NCBI GenBank assembly: GCA_945881865.1
Contig: CAMCVK010000002.1
Location: 310,001 to 374,000 of the forward strand
Direction: 5' to 3'
DNA from: Fimbriimonas ginsengisoli Gsoil 348
GTDB lineage: Bacteria; Armatimonadota; Fimbriimonadia; Fimbriimonadales; Fimbriimonadaceae
Length of the DNA: 64,000 nt
How positions within the stretch are numbered: position 1 is the first letter of the stretch; every line of letters starts with the position of its first letter. A program made the translations under genes and the position numbers. The notes under the pieces are model-generated. The model searched no databases. It had not been told where the DNA came from and was given only the letters and a program-made list of their open reading frames with translations. Below, piece after piece: positions 35,720 to 43,778 of this stretch.

Positions 35720-37011
35720 CAAGCAGTTTCTGGGATGTCTTGGACGTCCGCGACGGTGCCGGGCTTTCGGAACTTTCGTCTCGCGGTCCAACGAGAGACG
35801 CCAAGACGGAAGAAACCGTGGCGAACATTCTTGCCGACGTTCTTCGTCGCGGCGACGCTGCTCTTCTGGAAGTCTGCCAGCAGTTCGACTGCTACAGCCT
35901 GACGGAGCTTCGAGTTACGGCGACGGAGATCGACGAAGCTACGGTCGCTCCGGAAGTTGATGTGGCGTTGGACCACGCCATTCGGCGGGTGACCGAGTTT
36001 CACGTTGCCCAAGCCCGCGAATTTGGCCTCGGCGACGGAACGACCCGAACATGGGGCTCGGAGGTCGGACAACAGATTCGTCCGCTGGCGCGTGTCGGCG
36101 TTTACGTTCCCGGTGGGGCGGCGGCTTACCCAAGCAGCGTCTTGATGAACGTGCTGCCGGCCGTTGTCGCGGGCGTTGGCGAGATCATCGTGACGACTCC
36201 GTCGCGGCCGGACGGAACACTTGAGCCCGCTGTTTTGGTGGCGCTGCGAAAGACCGGCGTGCGCACCGCGTTCAAAGTTGGCGGGGCCGCCGCCATCGCC
36301 GCGCTCGCCTTCGGCACGGAGTCGGTACCTCGCGTGGACAAAATTGTCGGGCCCGGCAACCGTTTCGTAAACGAGGCCAAGCGTCAGGTCTGGGGCCGAG
36401 TTGGTCTGGATGGCTATGCCGGGCCGAGCGAGGTCTGCGTCGTGATCGACGAATCCAGCGATCCGGTGCTGGCCGCCGCCGACCTCCTCACCCAGTTGGA
36501 GCACGCCCCCGATAACGCCGGATTTCTTATCTCAGAGTGTTCAGAGGCCATCGCGGCGGTCCACACGGAGTTGCACTTGCGGCTAGAGTTGGAGCCCAGG
36601 CGGGAAATTTTGGACGCCGCGTTTGGCAGGAACGGCCGGACCATACTGGTTCGCGACCGAGAGCAGGCACTAGAAGCCGTAAACCTTTTGGCCGCTGAGC
36701 ACGTAACGGTTGCCGTTCGGGATGCCGATGCTTTCGCCGAAGGCGTGGTGAACGGCGGATGCATCCTCATCGGCGAGTTCTCGGCGGAAAGTGCCGGGGA
36801 CTACCTCGCCGGTCCATCGCACACGCTACCCACGGCAGGGGCAGCGAGGTGGCAAAGCCCGGTAAACGTGCTGGACTTCATCAAGATCCAAAGCCGAATC
36901 GCGCTCGACCAGGCAGCTATGGAAGCGTTGGCCGCAGACATTCGGGCTTTGGCCGAATTGGAAGGCTTCCCCGCGCATGCGCGCGGGGCAACCCTGCGAT
37001 CAGCTAGCTAG
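35716..37011 (+). CDS. hisD: Histidinol dehydrogenase
   Basis: 431 residues from ATG 35716, overlapping the gltX TGA by four bases (ATGA). HisD oxidises L-histidinol to L-histidine in two NAD+-dependent steps. Motifs seen are RVGVYVPGG near 115, YPSSVLMNVLPA near 128, KIVGPGNRFVNEAKRQVWG near 210, GYAGPSEVCVV near 233, QLEHAPDN near 260, and the zinc-site end GEFSAESAGDYLAGPSHTLP near 355. No other his gene is in the window, so histidine genes are dispersed. Its stop shares CTAG with the convergent lipoprotein gene. Confidence 0.97.
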   Translation: MTSSFWDVLDVRDGAGLSELSSRGPTRDAKTEETVANILADVLRRGDAALLEVCQQFDCYSLTELRVTATEIDEATVAPEVDVALDHAIRRVTEFHVAQAREFGLGDGTTRTWGSEVGQQIRPLARVGVYVPGGAAAYPSSVLMNVLPAVVAGVGEIIVTTPSRPDGTLEPAVLVALRKTGVRTAFKVGGAAAIAALAFGTESVPRVDKIVGPGNRFVNEAKRQVWGRVGLDGYAGPSEVCVVIDESSDPVLAAADLLTQLEHAPDNAGFLISECSEAIAAVHTELHLRLELEPRREILDAAFGRNGRTILVRDREQALEAVNLLAAEHVTVAVRDADAFAEGVVNGGCILIGEFSAESAGDYLAGPSHTLPTAGAARWQSPVNVLDFIKIQSRIALDQAAMEALAADIRALAELEGFPAHARGATLRSAS

Positions 37012-37238
37012 CCGCCTTTCGGCAACCGCTTCGGAGCTTCGGGCGCGGAGCCCGCATCGGTCTTCGCGGCCCCGCCGGGGCCGACGTTTTTGTTCTTGTA
37101 CTCGCCGAAGTCGGGGCCGTTGGCCCGAGGCTTTGGCACCTCGGAACTAAGACTCTTGCTGTATTCGGCGGAGTTTTGCTCGGCGCAACCGGCAAGCCCG
37201 ACGAGCGCTAGTACTCCTAACAGAAGTGGCTTTTTCAT
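37008..37238 (-). CDS. Small lipoprotein, pseudopilin module A
   Basis: 76 residues. Start at ATG 37238, inside the stop of the pseudopilin gene (ATGA); a longer open frame upstream is just overlap. [18 protein letters not shown] is a lipoprotein signal with Cys18 in a LAGC lipobox. The mature part is short, polar and rich in Lys, Pro and Gly ([16 protein letters not shown]), with no known domain. It repeats the arrangement of the next module (38304), where a pseudopilin is likewise followed by a small lipoprotein. Confidence 0.82.
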   Translation of the reverse strand: MKKPLLLGVLALVGLAGCAEQNSAEYSKSLSSEVPKPRANGPDFGEYKNKNVGPGGAAKTDAGSAPEAPKRLPKGG

Positions 37239-38125
37239 CGGAGATCGTAGAGGTACTTGTCGCCGTCGAACGCCGCGCCTGCCCAGCCAGTTCGAACGTC
37301 GCATCCAGCGGTGAGGGTGCCGAGAGGAACCGATCCCACGTGGCCATCGGTGTATGAGATAGTGAACCGCTTCGTGAAGAATGGCCAAGCGCCGCCAAAT
37401 TCCAGCCAGCTATAGGGGGCCGTTCCGGTCTCGCTCACCACCCAGCCTTGGTAGCCCTGGTAGTACTTGATGTCACTGACCGGAATTAGAATGTTTCCGT
37501 TGCTATCGAAGATACACGGCGGCTCAACGACCCAGTTTCCGGCTCCGCGGGGCGTGCCGGAGGTCGGGTCTCGGTCCCAGATGGATTCTGTGGTCATGAT
37601 CGTCGACGCGACGCTGGTGATCTGGCCCATGTTCACACTCTCCGATCCGACATAGCGCGTCGTGTCGTAGTAATACACCCACGGGCTGAGGAACTCGTAG
37701 TTGAGCGCGATGTTCGATCGCTCGCCCCAGTAGTACTTGAGCTGCGGGTCGTCGGAGGGAACGCGATTGCCGAACGGATCGATCGACAAGCCGGAGTCGG
37801 TGGCGTTCGGGTCAACCGGGCAGCGGAACAGGTTCCAGTTTTTGAGGTACGGCTGAACTAGCTCGGGCCACACGTAGTCGGGGCGACCGAAACCCCAGCC
37901 GGGAATGTCAATTCCGCCCGAGTTCGACAACACCATCGTGTCGTCGTAGTCGTTGGCATACATCAGCAAGCCGAGGCCGACCTGCTTCTGGTTCGAGATC
38001 CACTGGGTCTTCTTTGCGGCGTTTTTTGCCTGGGCGAAGACGGGGAAAAGGATCGCCGCCAGAATGGCAATGATCGCGATGACGACAAGTAGCTCAATGA
38101 GCGTGAAACCGCGTGATTTAAACAT
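37235..38125 (-). CDS. DUF1559 (H-X9-DG) type II pseudopilin, module A
   Basis: 296 residues. The prepilin leader [15 protein letters not shown] is cleaved after Gly by a prepilin peptidase and forms the hydrophobic stem helix. [18 protein letters not shown] follows. The C-terminal [14 protein letters not shown] carries the DGH motif of this family. Mature proteins would polymerise with a type II secretion-like platform; function unknown. AGGAG precedes the ATG. Its neighbour at 38543 is a paralog. A TTCCGC hairpin lies in the leader. Confidence 0.94.
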   Translation of the reverse strand: MFKSRGFTLIELLVVIAIIAILAAILFPVFAQAKNAAKKTQWISNQKQVGLGLLMYANDYDDTMVLSNSGGIDIPGWGFGRPDYVWPELVQPYLKNWNLFRCPVDPNATDSGLSIDPFGNRVPSDDPQLKYYWGERSNIALNYEFLSPWVYYYDTTRYVGSESVNMGQITSVASTIMTTESIWDRDPTSGTPRGAGNWVVEPPCIFDSNGNILIPVSDIKYYQGYQGWVVSETGTAPYSWLEFGGAWPFFTKRFTISYTDGHVGSVPLGTLTAGCDVRTGWAGAAFDGDKYLYDLR

Positions 38126-38151
38126 ATAAGTCTCCTGATCGGTAACTCAAA

Positions 38152-38169
38152 TTCCGCATCGTCGCGGAA
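38152..38169 (-). other. Hairpin in the leader of pseudopilin A
   Basis: TTCCGC and GCGGAA pair perfectly around a six-base loop, about 27 bases before the ATG at 38125. There is no T tract, so it is not a terminator. It could be an mRNA-stabilising or regulatory hairpin, or chance. Confidence 0.35.
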
Positions 38170-38231
38170 AATCTAGACCTATCATCCGTCGGATTCACGT
38201 GATTGTGCTAGTTTTTTAAGAATTTTGTCGC

Positions 38232-38270
38232 AAAAAACTCCGACCATTGAACGAATCAAAGGTCGGAGTT
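38232..38270 (-). terminator. Rho-independent terminator after pseudopilin module B
   Basis: On the minus strand a perfect ten-base stem AACTCCGACC/GGTCGGAGTT with a 15-base loop is followed at once by a run of six T (including stem Ts). It ends the transcript that carries 38543-39370 and 38304-38546. Confidence 0.85.
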
Positions 38271-38303
38271 GATGGAGCTCTTCGTTTAGTCTAATTGCCT
38301 AGA

Positions 38304-38546
38304 CTATCCGCCGCCGCCAAGCTTCGGATCCTGCTTAAACCTTGGATCGTTCGGATCTTTTGGTTGAAGTTGAATGCCTTCTGCCGGGATTTTTTGGCCA
38401 GGCTCGTTTGCAATGACGGGGTTCTCACCACCGCCCTTAACCGACGCATTATCCTTGGTAACCGGCTCTTCTTGGCAGCCGACTAGGCAGACTAGTGCTA
38501 CCGCCGCGAAGGCGGCGGTAAGCGTTTGCATCAGACCCTTTTTCAT
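38304..38546 (-). CDS. Small lipoprotein, pseudopilin module B
   Basis: 80 residues. Signal peptide MKKGLMQTLTAAFAAVALVC with Cys24 in the lipobox LVGC. The mature peptide is polar with PKDPNDPRFKQDP and a Gly-rich end. No known domain. The ATG overlaps the pseudopilin stop by four bases, as in module A. The two lipoproteins share layout rather than clear sequence similarity. Likely anchored to the membrane near the pseudopilin. Confidence 0.8.
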   Translation of the reverse strand: MKKGLMQTLTAAFAAVALVCLVGCQEEPVTKDNASVKGGGENPVIANEPGQKIPAEGIQLQPKDPNDPRFKQDPKLGGGG

Positions 38547-39370
38547 GGATCAATAATGCAGGGGTCTTGGATGTTGAACTTCAGCTTTGCGGCGTTCACG
38601 TCGTACCACCACTTTCCGGTGAAGAACGTGTCGTCTTTGCACTGATACGGAGCGTTCGGGTTGCCAAGGATTGCGACCGTCTTGTACCACTTCGCGTGTC
38701 CGTCGAAGAAGCCAAGAATCGTGCCTTCGCTGTAGCGGCTTGCGAGACCAAGTTGGCCCGGAAGCGGCTTCGCGTTTGCGCCGCCGTTGTCGGCGAGGTA
38801 ACCGCGCCAGCCTTCAGGAGTCGGGCCAGCGTTCGAACTCATGAACTGGACCGTCTTTGATGGTGACGAGAGGTTCAGGACGCCGTTTCGCGGGAATCGC
38901 GCTGGGCAACCTGGAACACTAGCATCTGGGAAGTACCAACCCATAGTGGTCGAGTTGTTTCCGATGGAAGGCCAGCCGCGTCCCCACTTGTTAGGGAGAG
39001 GTCGGGTTGCTCCGCCTTCGTCCGTCCAAATTCCTCCATACCGGGTGTTGGACGCACCTGGATCGAGGTACACGCCCTCGCTCTTGATGTATGTCTGGAG
39101 GATGTTCGGCCAGATGTTGGTCCGGTCGTTTGGTGCGTCGGGAGCACCCACGGCGCCGCAGGCATCATAGCGCGGCAGAATGTCGTCGTTGTTGTCGTCC
39201 GAGTACATGACTGCACCCAGGGCAACTTGCTTGTGGTTGGAAACAGAGACCGTCTTTTTTGCCGCGGCCTTTGCTTGAGCAAACACCGGGAACAAAATTG
39301 CGGCGAGAATGGCGATGATAGCGATGACTACCAGAAGTTCAATAAGCGTGAAGCCTAAGCGGCGAAACAT
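38543..39370 (-). CDS. DUF1559 (H-X9-DG) type II pseudopilin, module B
   Basis: 275 residues. Leader [15 protein letters not shown] and [19 protein letters not shown] are almost the same as in module A. The C-terminal TILGFFDGHAKWYKTVAIL holds the DGH motif. The middle domain is beta-rich and Gly/Asn-rich, diverged from the paralog. It is the first gene of the unit; upstream is the 173-base gap shared with the divergent dehydrogenase. No prepilin peptidase gene is visible in the window. Confidence 0.93.
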   Translation of the reverse strand: MFRRLGFTLIELLVVIAIIAILAAILFPVFAQAKAAAKKTVSVSNHKQVALGAVMYSDDNNDDILPRYDACGAVGAPDAPNDRTNIWPNILQTYIKSEGVYLDPGASNTRYGGIWTDEGGATRPLPNKWGRGWPSIGNNSTTMGWYFPDASVPGCPARFPRNGVLNLSSPSKTVQFMSSNAGPTPEGWRGYLADNGGANAKPLPGQLGLASRYSEGTILGFFDGHAKWYKTVAILGNPNAPYQCKDDTFFTGKWWYDVNAAKLKFNIQDPCIIDP

Positions 39371-39531
39371 GAAACACCTCAGCGGGACTAGTTTCGGAAG
39401 CCGTCAACACTAACGGTTTACCGTGGAAATATCATCCAACACTTTTTTCAAAAATCAGACCTATTTTTTGATTTTTCGGGAACAAATTTTCGCCCCCGTT
39501 GCTTTCAAAAAGCACGCAGAGTCGAAACCGG

Positions 39532-39537
39532 TATTCT
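39532..39537 (+). promoter_or_regulatory. Putative -10 hexamer TATTCT of the dehydrogenase gene
   Basis: TATTCT lies exactly six bases before the GTG start at 39544, supporting that start over an upstream ATG at 39499. No -35 was identified. Confidence 0.4.
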
Positions 39538-39543
39538 TCACCT

Positions 39544-40425
39544 GTGGCAAGGCTCGCTTTTGTCGGTTTAGGAACGATGGGTAAGCCCATGGCGGGCCAT
39601 CTTCTGGCCGCCGGGCACCAAGTCACCGTCTGGAACCGAACCGCCGGGCGGGGTGAACCTTTGCGCGAGCAGGGAGCGACGTTTGCGGCCACTCTGGCGG
39701 AAGTTGGCGCAAGCGCCGACGTGATCATGCTCTGCGTTCGCGGAACCGAGGACGTTGCTGAGTGTCTTGCCGAGCTATACGCGACCGCCGCGCCGGGAAC
39801 GCTGTTCATCGACCACAGCACAATCTCCCCTGACGGCGCAGTTAGAATCGGCGAGGAAGCCCGGCACCGCGGCTTTCGGTTCATTGATGCGCCCGTAACC
39901 GGCGGGAGCATGGGAGCCGAGAAAGGGACTTTGACGATTTTCGTTGGGGCAGCAGACGCTGACGCCGAAGAAGCGATACCCTTGCTGGCCGCGTACGGAA
40001 AGCGTGTCGCCCACGTTGGCCCGGTCGGTGCCGGCCAAATGATGAAGATGGCCAACCAAATCGCGGTCGGCGGCGCGGTCCTTGCCCTGTGCGAGTCACT
40101 GAACTTTGCCGCCAAAGCTGGGCTGGACCTTGCCGTGACCAAGGAGCTTTTGGGAACCGGCGGCGGCGGAAGCTGGGCCTTTGAGAATTACGGCCCGAAG
40201 ATTCTGAAAAACGACTGGACGCCGGGGTTTAGCGCGGCAAACCAACGAAAGGACTTTGGCTATTGCCGAGAAGCCGCCGAGAAGATCGGAGCGGCATTGC
40301 CCGGCACGCTTGTTATCGACCGTCTGCTGGCCGAGTTACAGGCCGAGGGTCGCGGCCAAGACACCACCGCCGCCGTTTTCGAAGTTCTGCGCGACCTTCC
40401 TCAGGACTGGTTCCCGGCAGCCTAG
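39544..40425 (+). CDS. NAD(P)-dependent beta-hydroxyacid dehydrogenase (3-hydroxyisobutyrate dehydrogenase family)
   Basis: 293 residues from GTG 39544. The N-terminal Rossmann motif is FVGLGTMGKPMAGHLL. DAPVTGGSMGAEKGTLTIFVGA near 116 is the family substrate motif, and GQMMKMANQIAVGG near 162 contains the catalytic Lys. SAANQRKDFGYCREAAEKIG near 230 fits the C-terminal domain. Substrates in the family include 3-hydroxyisobutyrate, tartronate semialdehyde and glyoxylate; the sequence does not decide. It is followed two bases later by the ABC importer ATPase, so it may act on an imported compound (inference). Confidence 0.93.
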   Translation: MARLAFVGLGTMGKPMAGHLLAAGHQVTVWNRTAGRGEPLREQGATFAATLAEVGASADVIMLCVRGTEDVAECLAELYATAAPGTLFIDHSTISPDGAVRIGEEARHRGFRFIDAPVTGGSMGAEKGTLTIFVGAADADAEEAIPLLAAYGKRVAHVGPVGAGQMMKMANQIAVGGAVLALCESLNFAAKAGLDLAVTKELLGTGGGGSWAFENYGPKILKNDWTPGFSAANQRKDFGYCREAAEKIGAALPGTLVIDRLLAELQAEGRGQDTTAAVFEVLRDLPQDWFPAA

Positions 40426-40427
40426 GC

Positions 40428-41924
40428 ATGAACGCCGCGTCGCCTGCCGTCGAGATGCGCGGCATCATCAAACGCTACGGTGCGTTCACCGCGCTGGAAT
40501 CGGTTGACTTGGTGGTTGAAAGAGGAACGATCCATGCCGTGGTCGGCGAAAATGGCGCGGGCAAAACAACTCTGATGAAGGCCCTTTTTGGGTCGATTCG
40601 GCCGGATGAGGGCACGATTGCCGTGGAGGGCGAGGCGAGGACGTTTCGGTCCTCCAAAGAAGCTCTCGCCGCCGGGCTAGGGATGGTCAGCCAGCACTAC
40701 GCGATCATTCCCGAGCTGAGCAACTTGCAGAATCTGATGCTTGGGGCCGAAGCAGGGCCGCTGATCTCGCAAAAGGCCGCCGAGACGCGCGCGAACGCGA
40801 TCATGCACACGATGGGGTTTGCATTCGATTGGGCAAAGCCTTCCGGAGGCCTATCTCCCGGCGACGCGCAAAAGCTCGAAATTCTGAAGCTGCTGTGGCG
40901 GAACGCCCGGATCATGATTTTGGACGAGCCGACCGCGATGCTCTCGCCCGCCGACAGCGACATGCTCTTTGGCAGCTTGCGTCGGCTAGTCGATGGCGGG
41001 GCGACAGTGCTCTTGGTCACGCACCGCGTTGCCGAAGTTCTCGACCACGCGCGGAGCGTGACCGTGCTGCGGGCCGGAACAGGCATGGGCACCTTCTCCA
41101 CCGCCGACCTCACGCCGAGCGCTTTGGCCGAGTTGATCATTGGCGAGTCGCCGCCTCGGTTCACCGCCGATCCGCCGACCCCGGGTCCGGTCCGGCTGTC
41201 GGCACAGGGGCTCTCCACAAAAGGAGAGCGGGGGAACTTTGCCTGCCGAAACGTCACCTTCCATCTAGCTGCCGGTGAAGTTGTCGGCATCGCGGGCGTC
41301 GATGGCAACGGGCAACGCGAACTCTTTGAGATGCTCATGGGCACGCGACGAACGGAGAGCGGCCAACTTTCGCTGGATGGCGAGAAAATCACCAACGCCA
41401 GCCCGCGTACGCGGCTCGCGGCGGGCTTGGCCTGCGTTCCGGAAGATCGCCACGCCGAGGCCGTGGTGGAAGGTTGGAACCTGAGCGACAATGCGATTCT
41501 TTCTCGCCAGCGGTTCAACCCTATCTCCCAAAACAGCACGCTTCAATCTGGCCCCATCGCGGAGTGGACGAAGCGGGTGATTTCGGCATTCGACGTGCGG
41601 AATCCCGGCGTCAAGTCCGCCATCGGCAGCCTCTCCGGAGGGAACCAGCAGCGGTTCGTCGTCGGCCGTGTGTTGGAGTCAGATCCCAAAATCATCCTGG
41701 CTTTTCAGCCGACGCGCGGTCTCGACCTCAAGGCGACCGGCCGCATCTATGAGCGGATCCGCCGGCAATGCCGCGCGGGCAACACCGGGCTTGTCGTCAG
41801 CTTCGACCTGGAAGAGTTGATTCAACACTGTGATCGCATTCTCGTGATGCGGGACGGCGAACTTCTGGACCCCGGGACGATGGATCGCGCAGTCATTGGG
41901 CGGCTGATGGTGGGAGGCGCGTGA
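40428..41924 (+). CDS. Nucleoside-type ABC importer ATPase with two nucleotide-binding domains
   Basis: 498 residues from ATG 40428. Domain 1 has Walker A GENGAGKTT near 38, a degenerate signature LSPGDAQK and Walker B LDEPTAMLSP. Domain 2 replaces Walker A by GVDGNGQREL near 288, keeps LSGGNQQR near 405, and has AFQPTRGLD for Walker B. A degenerate second site is usual in sugar and BmpA-type nucleoside importers (NupO/YufO). Two permeases follow with overlapping starts, the layout of nucleoside uptake systems. No substrate-binding lipoprotein gene is next to them. Confidence 0.94.
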   Translation: MNAASPAVEMRGIIKRYGAFTALESVDLVVERGTIHAVVGENGAGKTTLMKALFGSIRPDEGTIAVEGEARTFRSSKEALAAGLGMVSQHYAIIPELSNLQNLMLGAEAGPLISQKAAETRANAIMHTMGFAFDWAKPSGGLSPGDAQKLEILKLLWRNARIMILDEPTAMLSPADSDMLFGSLRRLVDGGATVLLVTHRVAEVLDHARSVTVLRAGTGMGTFSTADLTPSALAELIIGESPPRFTADPPTPGPVRLSAQGLSTKGERGNFACRNVTFHLAAGEVVGIAGVDGNGQRELFEMLMGTRRTESGQLSLDGEKITNASPRTRLAAGLACVPEDRHAEAVVEGWNLSDNAILSRQRFNPISQNSTLQSGPIAEWTKRVISAFDVRNPGVKSAIGSLSGGNQQRFVVGRVLESDPKIILAFQPTRGLDLKATGRIYERIRRQCRAGNTGLVVSFDLEELIQHCDRILVMRDGELLDPGTMDRAVIGRLMVGGA

Positions 41925-42940
41925 AGCACCCTTCCTTCCGCCTCGCGTTGCTGGTTTTGGCGGCGATTGTCGCGGTTGCGCTGCTGTTCACCACCGTCGA
42001 CCGACCCCTGCCCGAAGTTTGGGAAGGCTTCGTTCGCGGCACGACGGGAACCCCGATTGCCTGGACGGGAACCTTGCGCGAAACAACGCCGCTCCTGCTG
42101 CTGGGCGCGGGGGTGTTCATCGCGCTTCGGGCCGGGCTTTTCAACATCGGCATCGAGGGGCAGTTCATCGTCGGCGCGGCATGTTCGACCTGGGTCGCGC
42201 TAAACCTTCCGGGACCGCCCGGAACCGAGCCCGTGCGAATGCTGCTGGCGATGCTTGCTGGAGGTGTCGCTGGAGCGCTATGGGCCCTCCCGGCGGCGTG
42301 GATCAAGGCGTATCGCAACGGGCACGAGGTCATCTCCACGATCATGCTGAACAGCATTGCGATCGCCCTCACCGATTTCTTGGTTGCCGGGCCGCTGAAG
42401 GACCCGAAGGGAGCAAGCCCGAGTACGGCCAAGCTTTCCGAGGCCATGCGCCTTCCGTTCGCCTTCAGTCAAGGCAACCTGCAGGTGAGTTCCGGGCTTC
42501 TGCTGGGCATTGCGCTTGCGGTGGCGATGTATCTCTGGTTGCGATTCCGCGTCGCCGGGTACGAACTTCGGCTGACCGGCGAAAACCCAACCGCGGCGAG
42601 GGCCGCGGGCGTCTCGGTTGCACGCGTGACGATGGCGGCGATGGTTGCCTCCGGAGCGATCGGTGGAGCCGCCGGAGGGATCCACGTGCTTGCCTTCGAG
42701 GGTCGCTTCTACCAGGGATTCAGCCCGGGCTACGGGTTCGATGCTCTTGGCGTTGCCCTTTTGGCGGCCGGAAACAGCCTCTTGCTCATTCCGGCCGGGT
42801 TCCTTTTTGGCTTCCTCACCAAGGGCGGAGCTTCGCTTCAGGTGTTTGGGGTGCCGAAGGGGATCACCACGATCATGCTTGGGCTCATCATTCTTGTGGC
42901 GGCGGCAATTCGCTACCGGAGGGAATCCAACGATGCTTAG
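41921..42940 (+). CDS. Nucleoside-type ABC importer permease 1 (NupP-like)
   Basis: 339 residues from GTG overlapping the ATPase stop. About nine to ten membrane helices. LFNIGIEGQFIVGA near 72 and RFRVAGYELRLTGENPTAARAAGVSV near 205-230 are typical of the BmpA-type permease family (EAA-like loop). GFDALGVALLAAGNSLLLIP near 270 is also conserved. It forms the channel with the permease starting at 42933, which overlaps by eight bases. Confidence 0.93.
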   Translation: MKHPSFRLALLVLAAIVAVALLFTTVDRPLPEVWEGFVRGTTGTPIAWTGTLRETTPLLLLGAGVFIALRAGLFNIGIEGQFIVGAACSTWVALNLPGPPGTEPVRMLLAMLAGGVAGALWALPAAWIKAYRNGHEVISTIMLNSIAIALTDFLVAGPLKDPKGASPSTAKLSEAMRLPFAFSQGNLQVSSGLLLGIALAVAMYLWLRFRVAGYELRLTGENPTAARAAGVSVARVTMAAMVASGAIGGAAGGIHVLAFEGRFYQGFSPGYGFDALGVALLAAGNSLLLIPAGFLFGFLTKGGASLQVFGVPKGITTIMLGLIILVAAAIRYRRESNDA

Positions 42941-43775
42941 CTTCGCAACAAACACACTCAGTTTTGCGACGCCGCTGATCTTCGCCGCTCTCGCCGGGTA
43001 TCTCAGCGAGCGGAGCGGGGTCATCAACATCGCGTTGGAAGGCAAGATGCTGCTGGCCGCTTGTCTCGCGGCAATCGTGGGTGCGGCGCTTGGCCCGGTC
43101 GCTGGAATCGCCGCCGGATTGGCCGCTGCCGTCGGCCTGAGCATGCTGCACGCGATTGCAACGCAGACCTACCGCGTGGACCACGTGGTGAGCGGGATGG
43201 CGGTGAACGCGATTGCGGCCGGCGCGGCTAATTTTGTCCTGCTTCAGAATCGGGATACGGCGCTGGCCAAAGCGGTCCAACTTCCGCCCCTCGGAGTCTT
43301 TCAGGTTTTGGCGCTCTTGTCGGTTGTGGTCATTGCCCTCTGGGTGGCCAACTGCCGCGCCGGCCTTCGGCTGGTCGCGGTCGGCAATGACCCGTTCAAG
43401 GCGCGGCTTGCGGGCTTGCAGCCGGTGCAGATTCGGTTCGCGGCGCTCGTTGGAACGGGGCTGCTTGCCGGGCTGGGGGGCATCTACCTGGTGGCCAACA
43501 GTGCCGGAAACTACACCGACAACATGACGGCCGGTCGCGGATACATCGCGCTGGCGGCGCTCATTTTGGGTGGATGGCGGCCGGTGGCGTCGCTGGTGGT
43601 TTGCTTCGTGTTTGCTGCGTTCGCCGCGCTCAGCGTTCAGTTTCAGGGTCAGCCGTTCCTTGGGCTGGCCGTTCCCGGCGAATTCTGGACGGCCTTACCG
43701 TACGTCGTAACCCTCATCGCCCTTGCCTTGGCGATGGGTCGGACGCGGGCCCCGGGCGGACTGGGTAGATTCTAA
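42933..43775 (+). CDS. Nucleoside-type ABC importer permease 2 (NupQ-like)
   Basis: 280 residues from ATG 42933, overlapping the previous gene by eight bases. Family start FATPLIFAALAGYLSERSGV and INIALEGKMLLAA match the shorter permease of nucleoside importers. CRAGLRLVAVGNDPFKARLAG near 137 is the coupling loop. TAGRGYIALAALILGGWRP near 190 is diagnostic. About eight membrane helices. The following gene starts three bases after the stop. Confidence 0.93.
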   Translation: MLSFATNTLSFATPLIFAALAGYLSERSGVINIALEGKMLLAACLAAIVGAALGPVAGIAAGLAAAVGLSMLHAIATQTYRVDHVVSGMAVNAIAAGAANFVLLQNRDTALAKAVQLPPLGVFQVLALLSVVVIALWVANCRAGLRLVAVGNDPFKARLAGLQPVQIRFAALVGTGLLAGLGGIYLVANSAGNYTDNMTAGRGYIALAALILGGWRPVASLVVCFVFAAFAALSVQFQGQPFLGLAVPGEFWTALPYVVTLIALALAMGRTRAPGGLGRF

Positions 43776-43778
43776 CGA

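Noticed and set aside
39445-39475. A/T-rich inverted repeat (AAAAATCA ... TGATTTTT)
   Set aside because: Falls in a divergent intergenic space with no upstream gene to terminate; too AT-rich to call a terminator or operator.
42019-42978. Second long plus-strand frame inside the nucleoside permease gene
   Set aside because: Gly/Arg-rich shadow frame; the permease frame carries the family motifs and overlapping starts.
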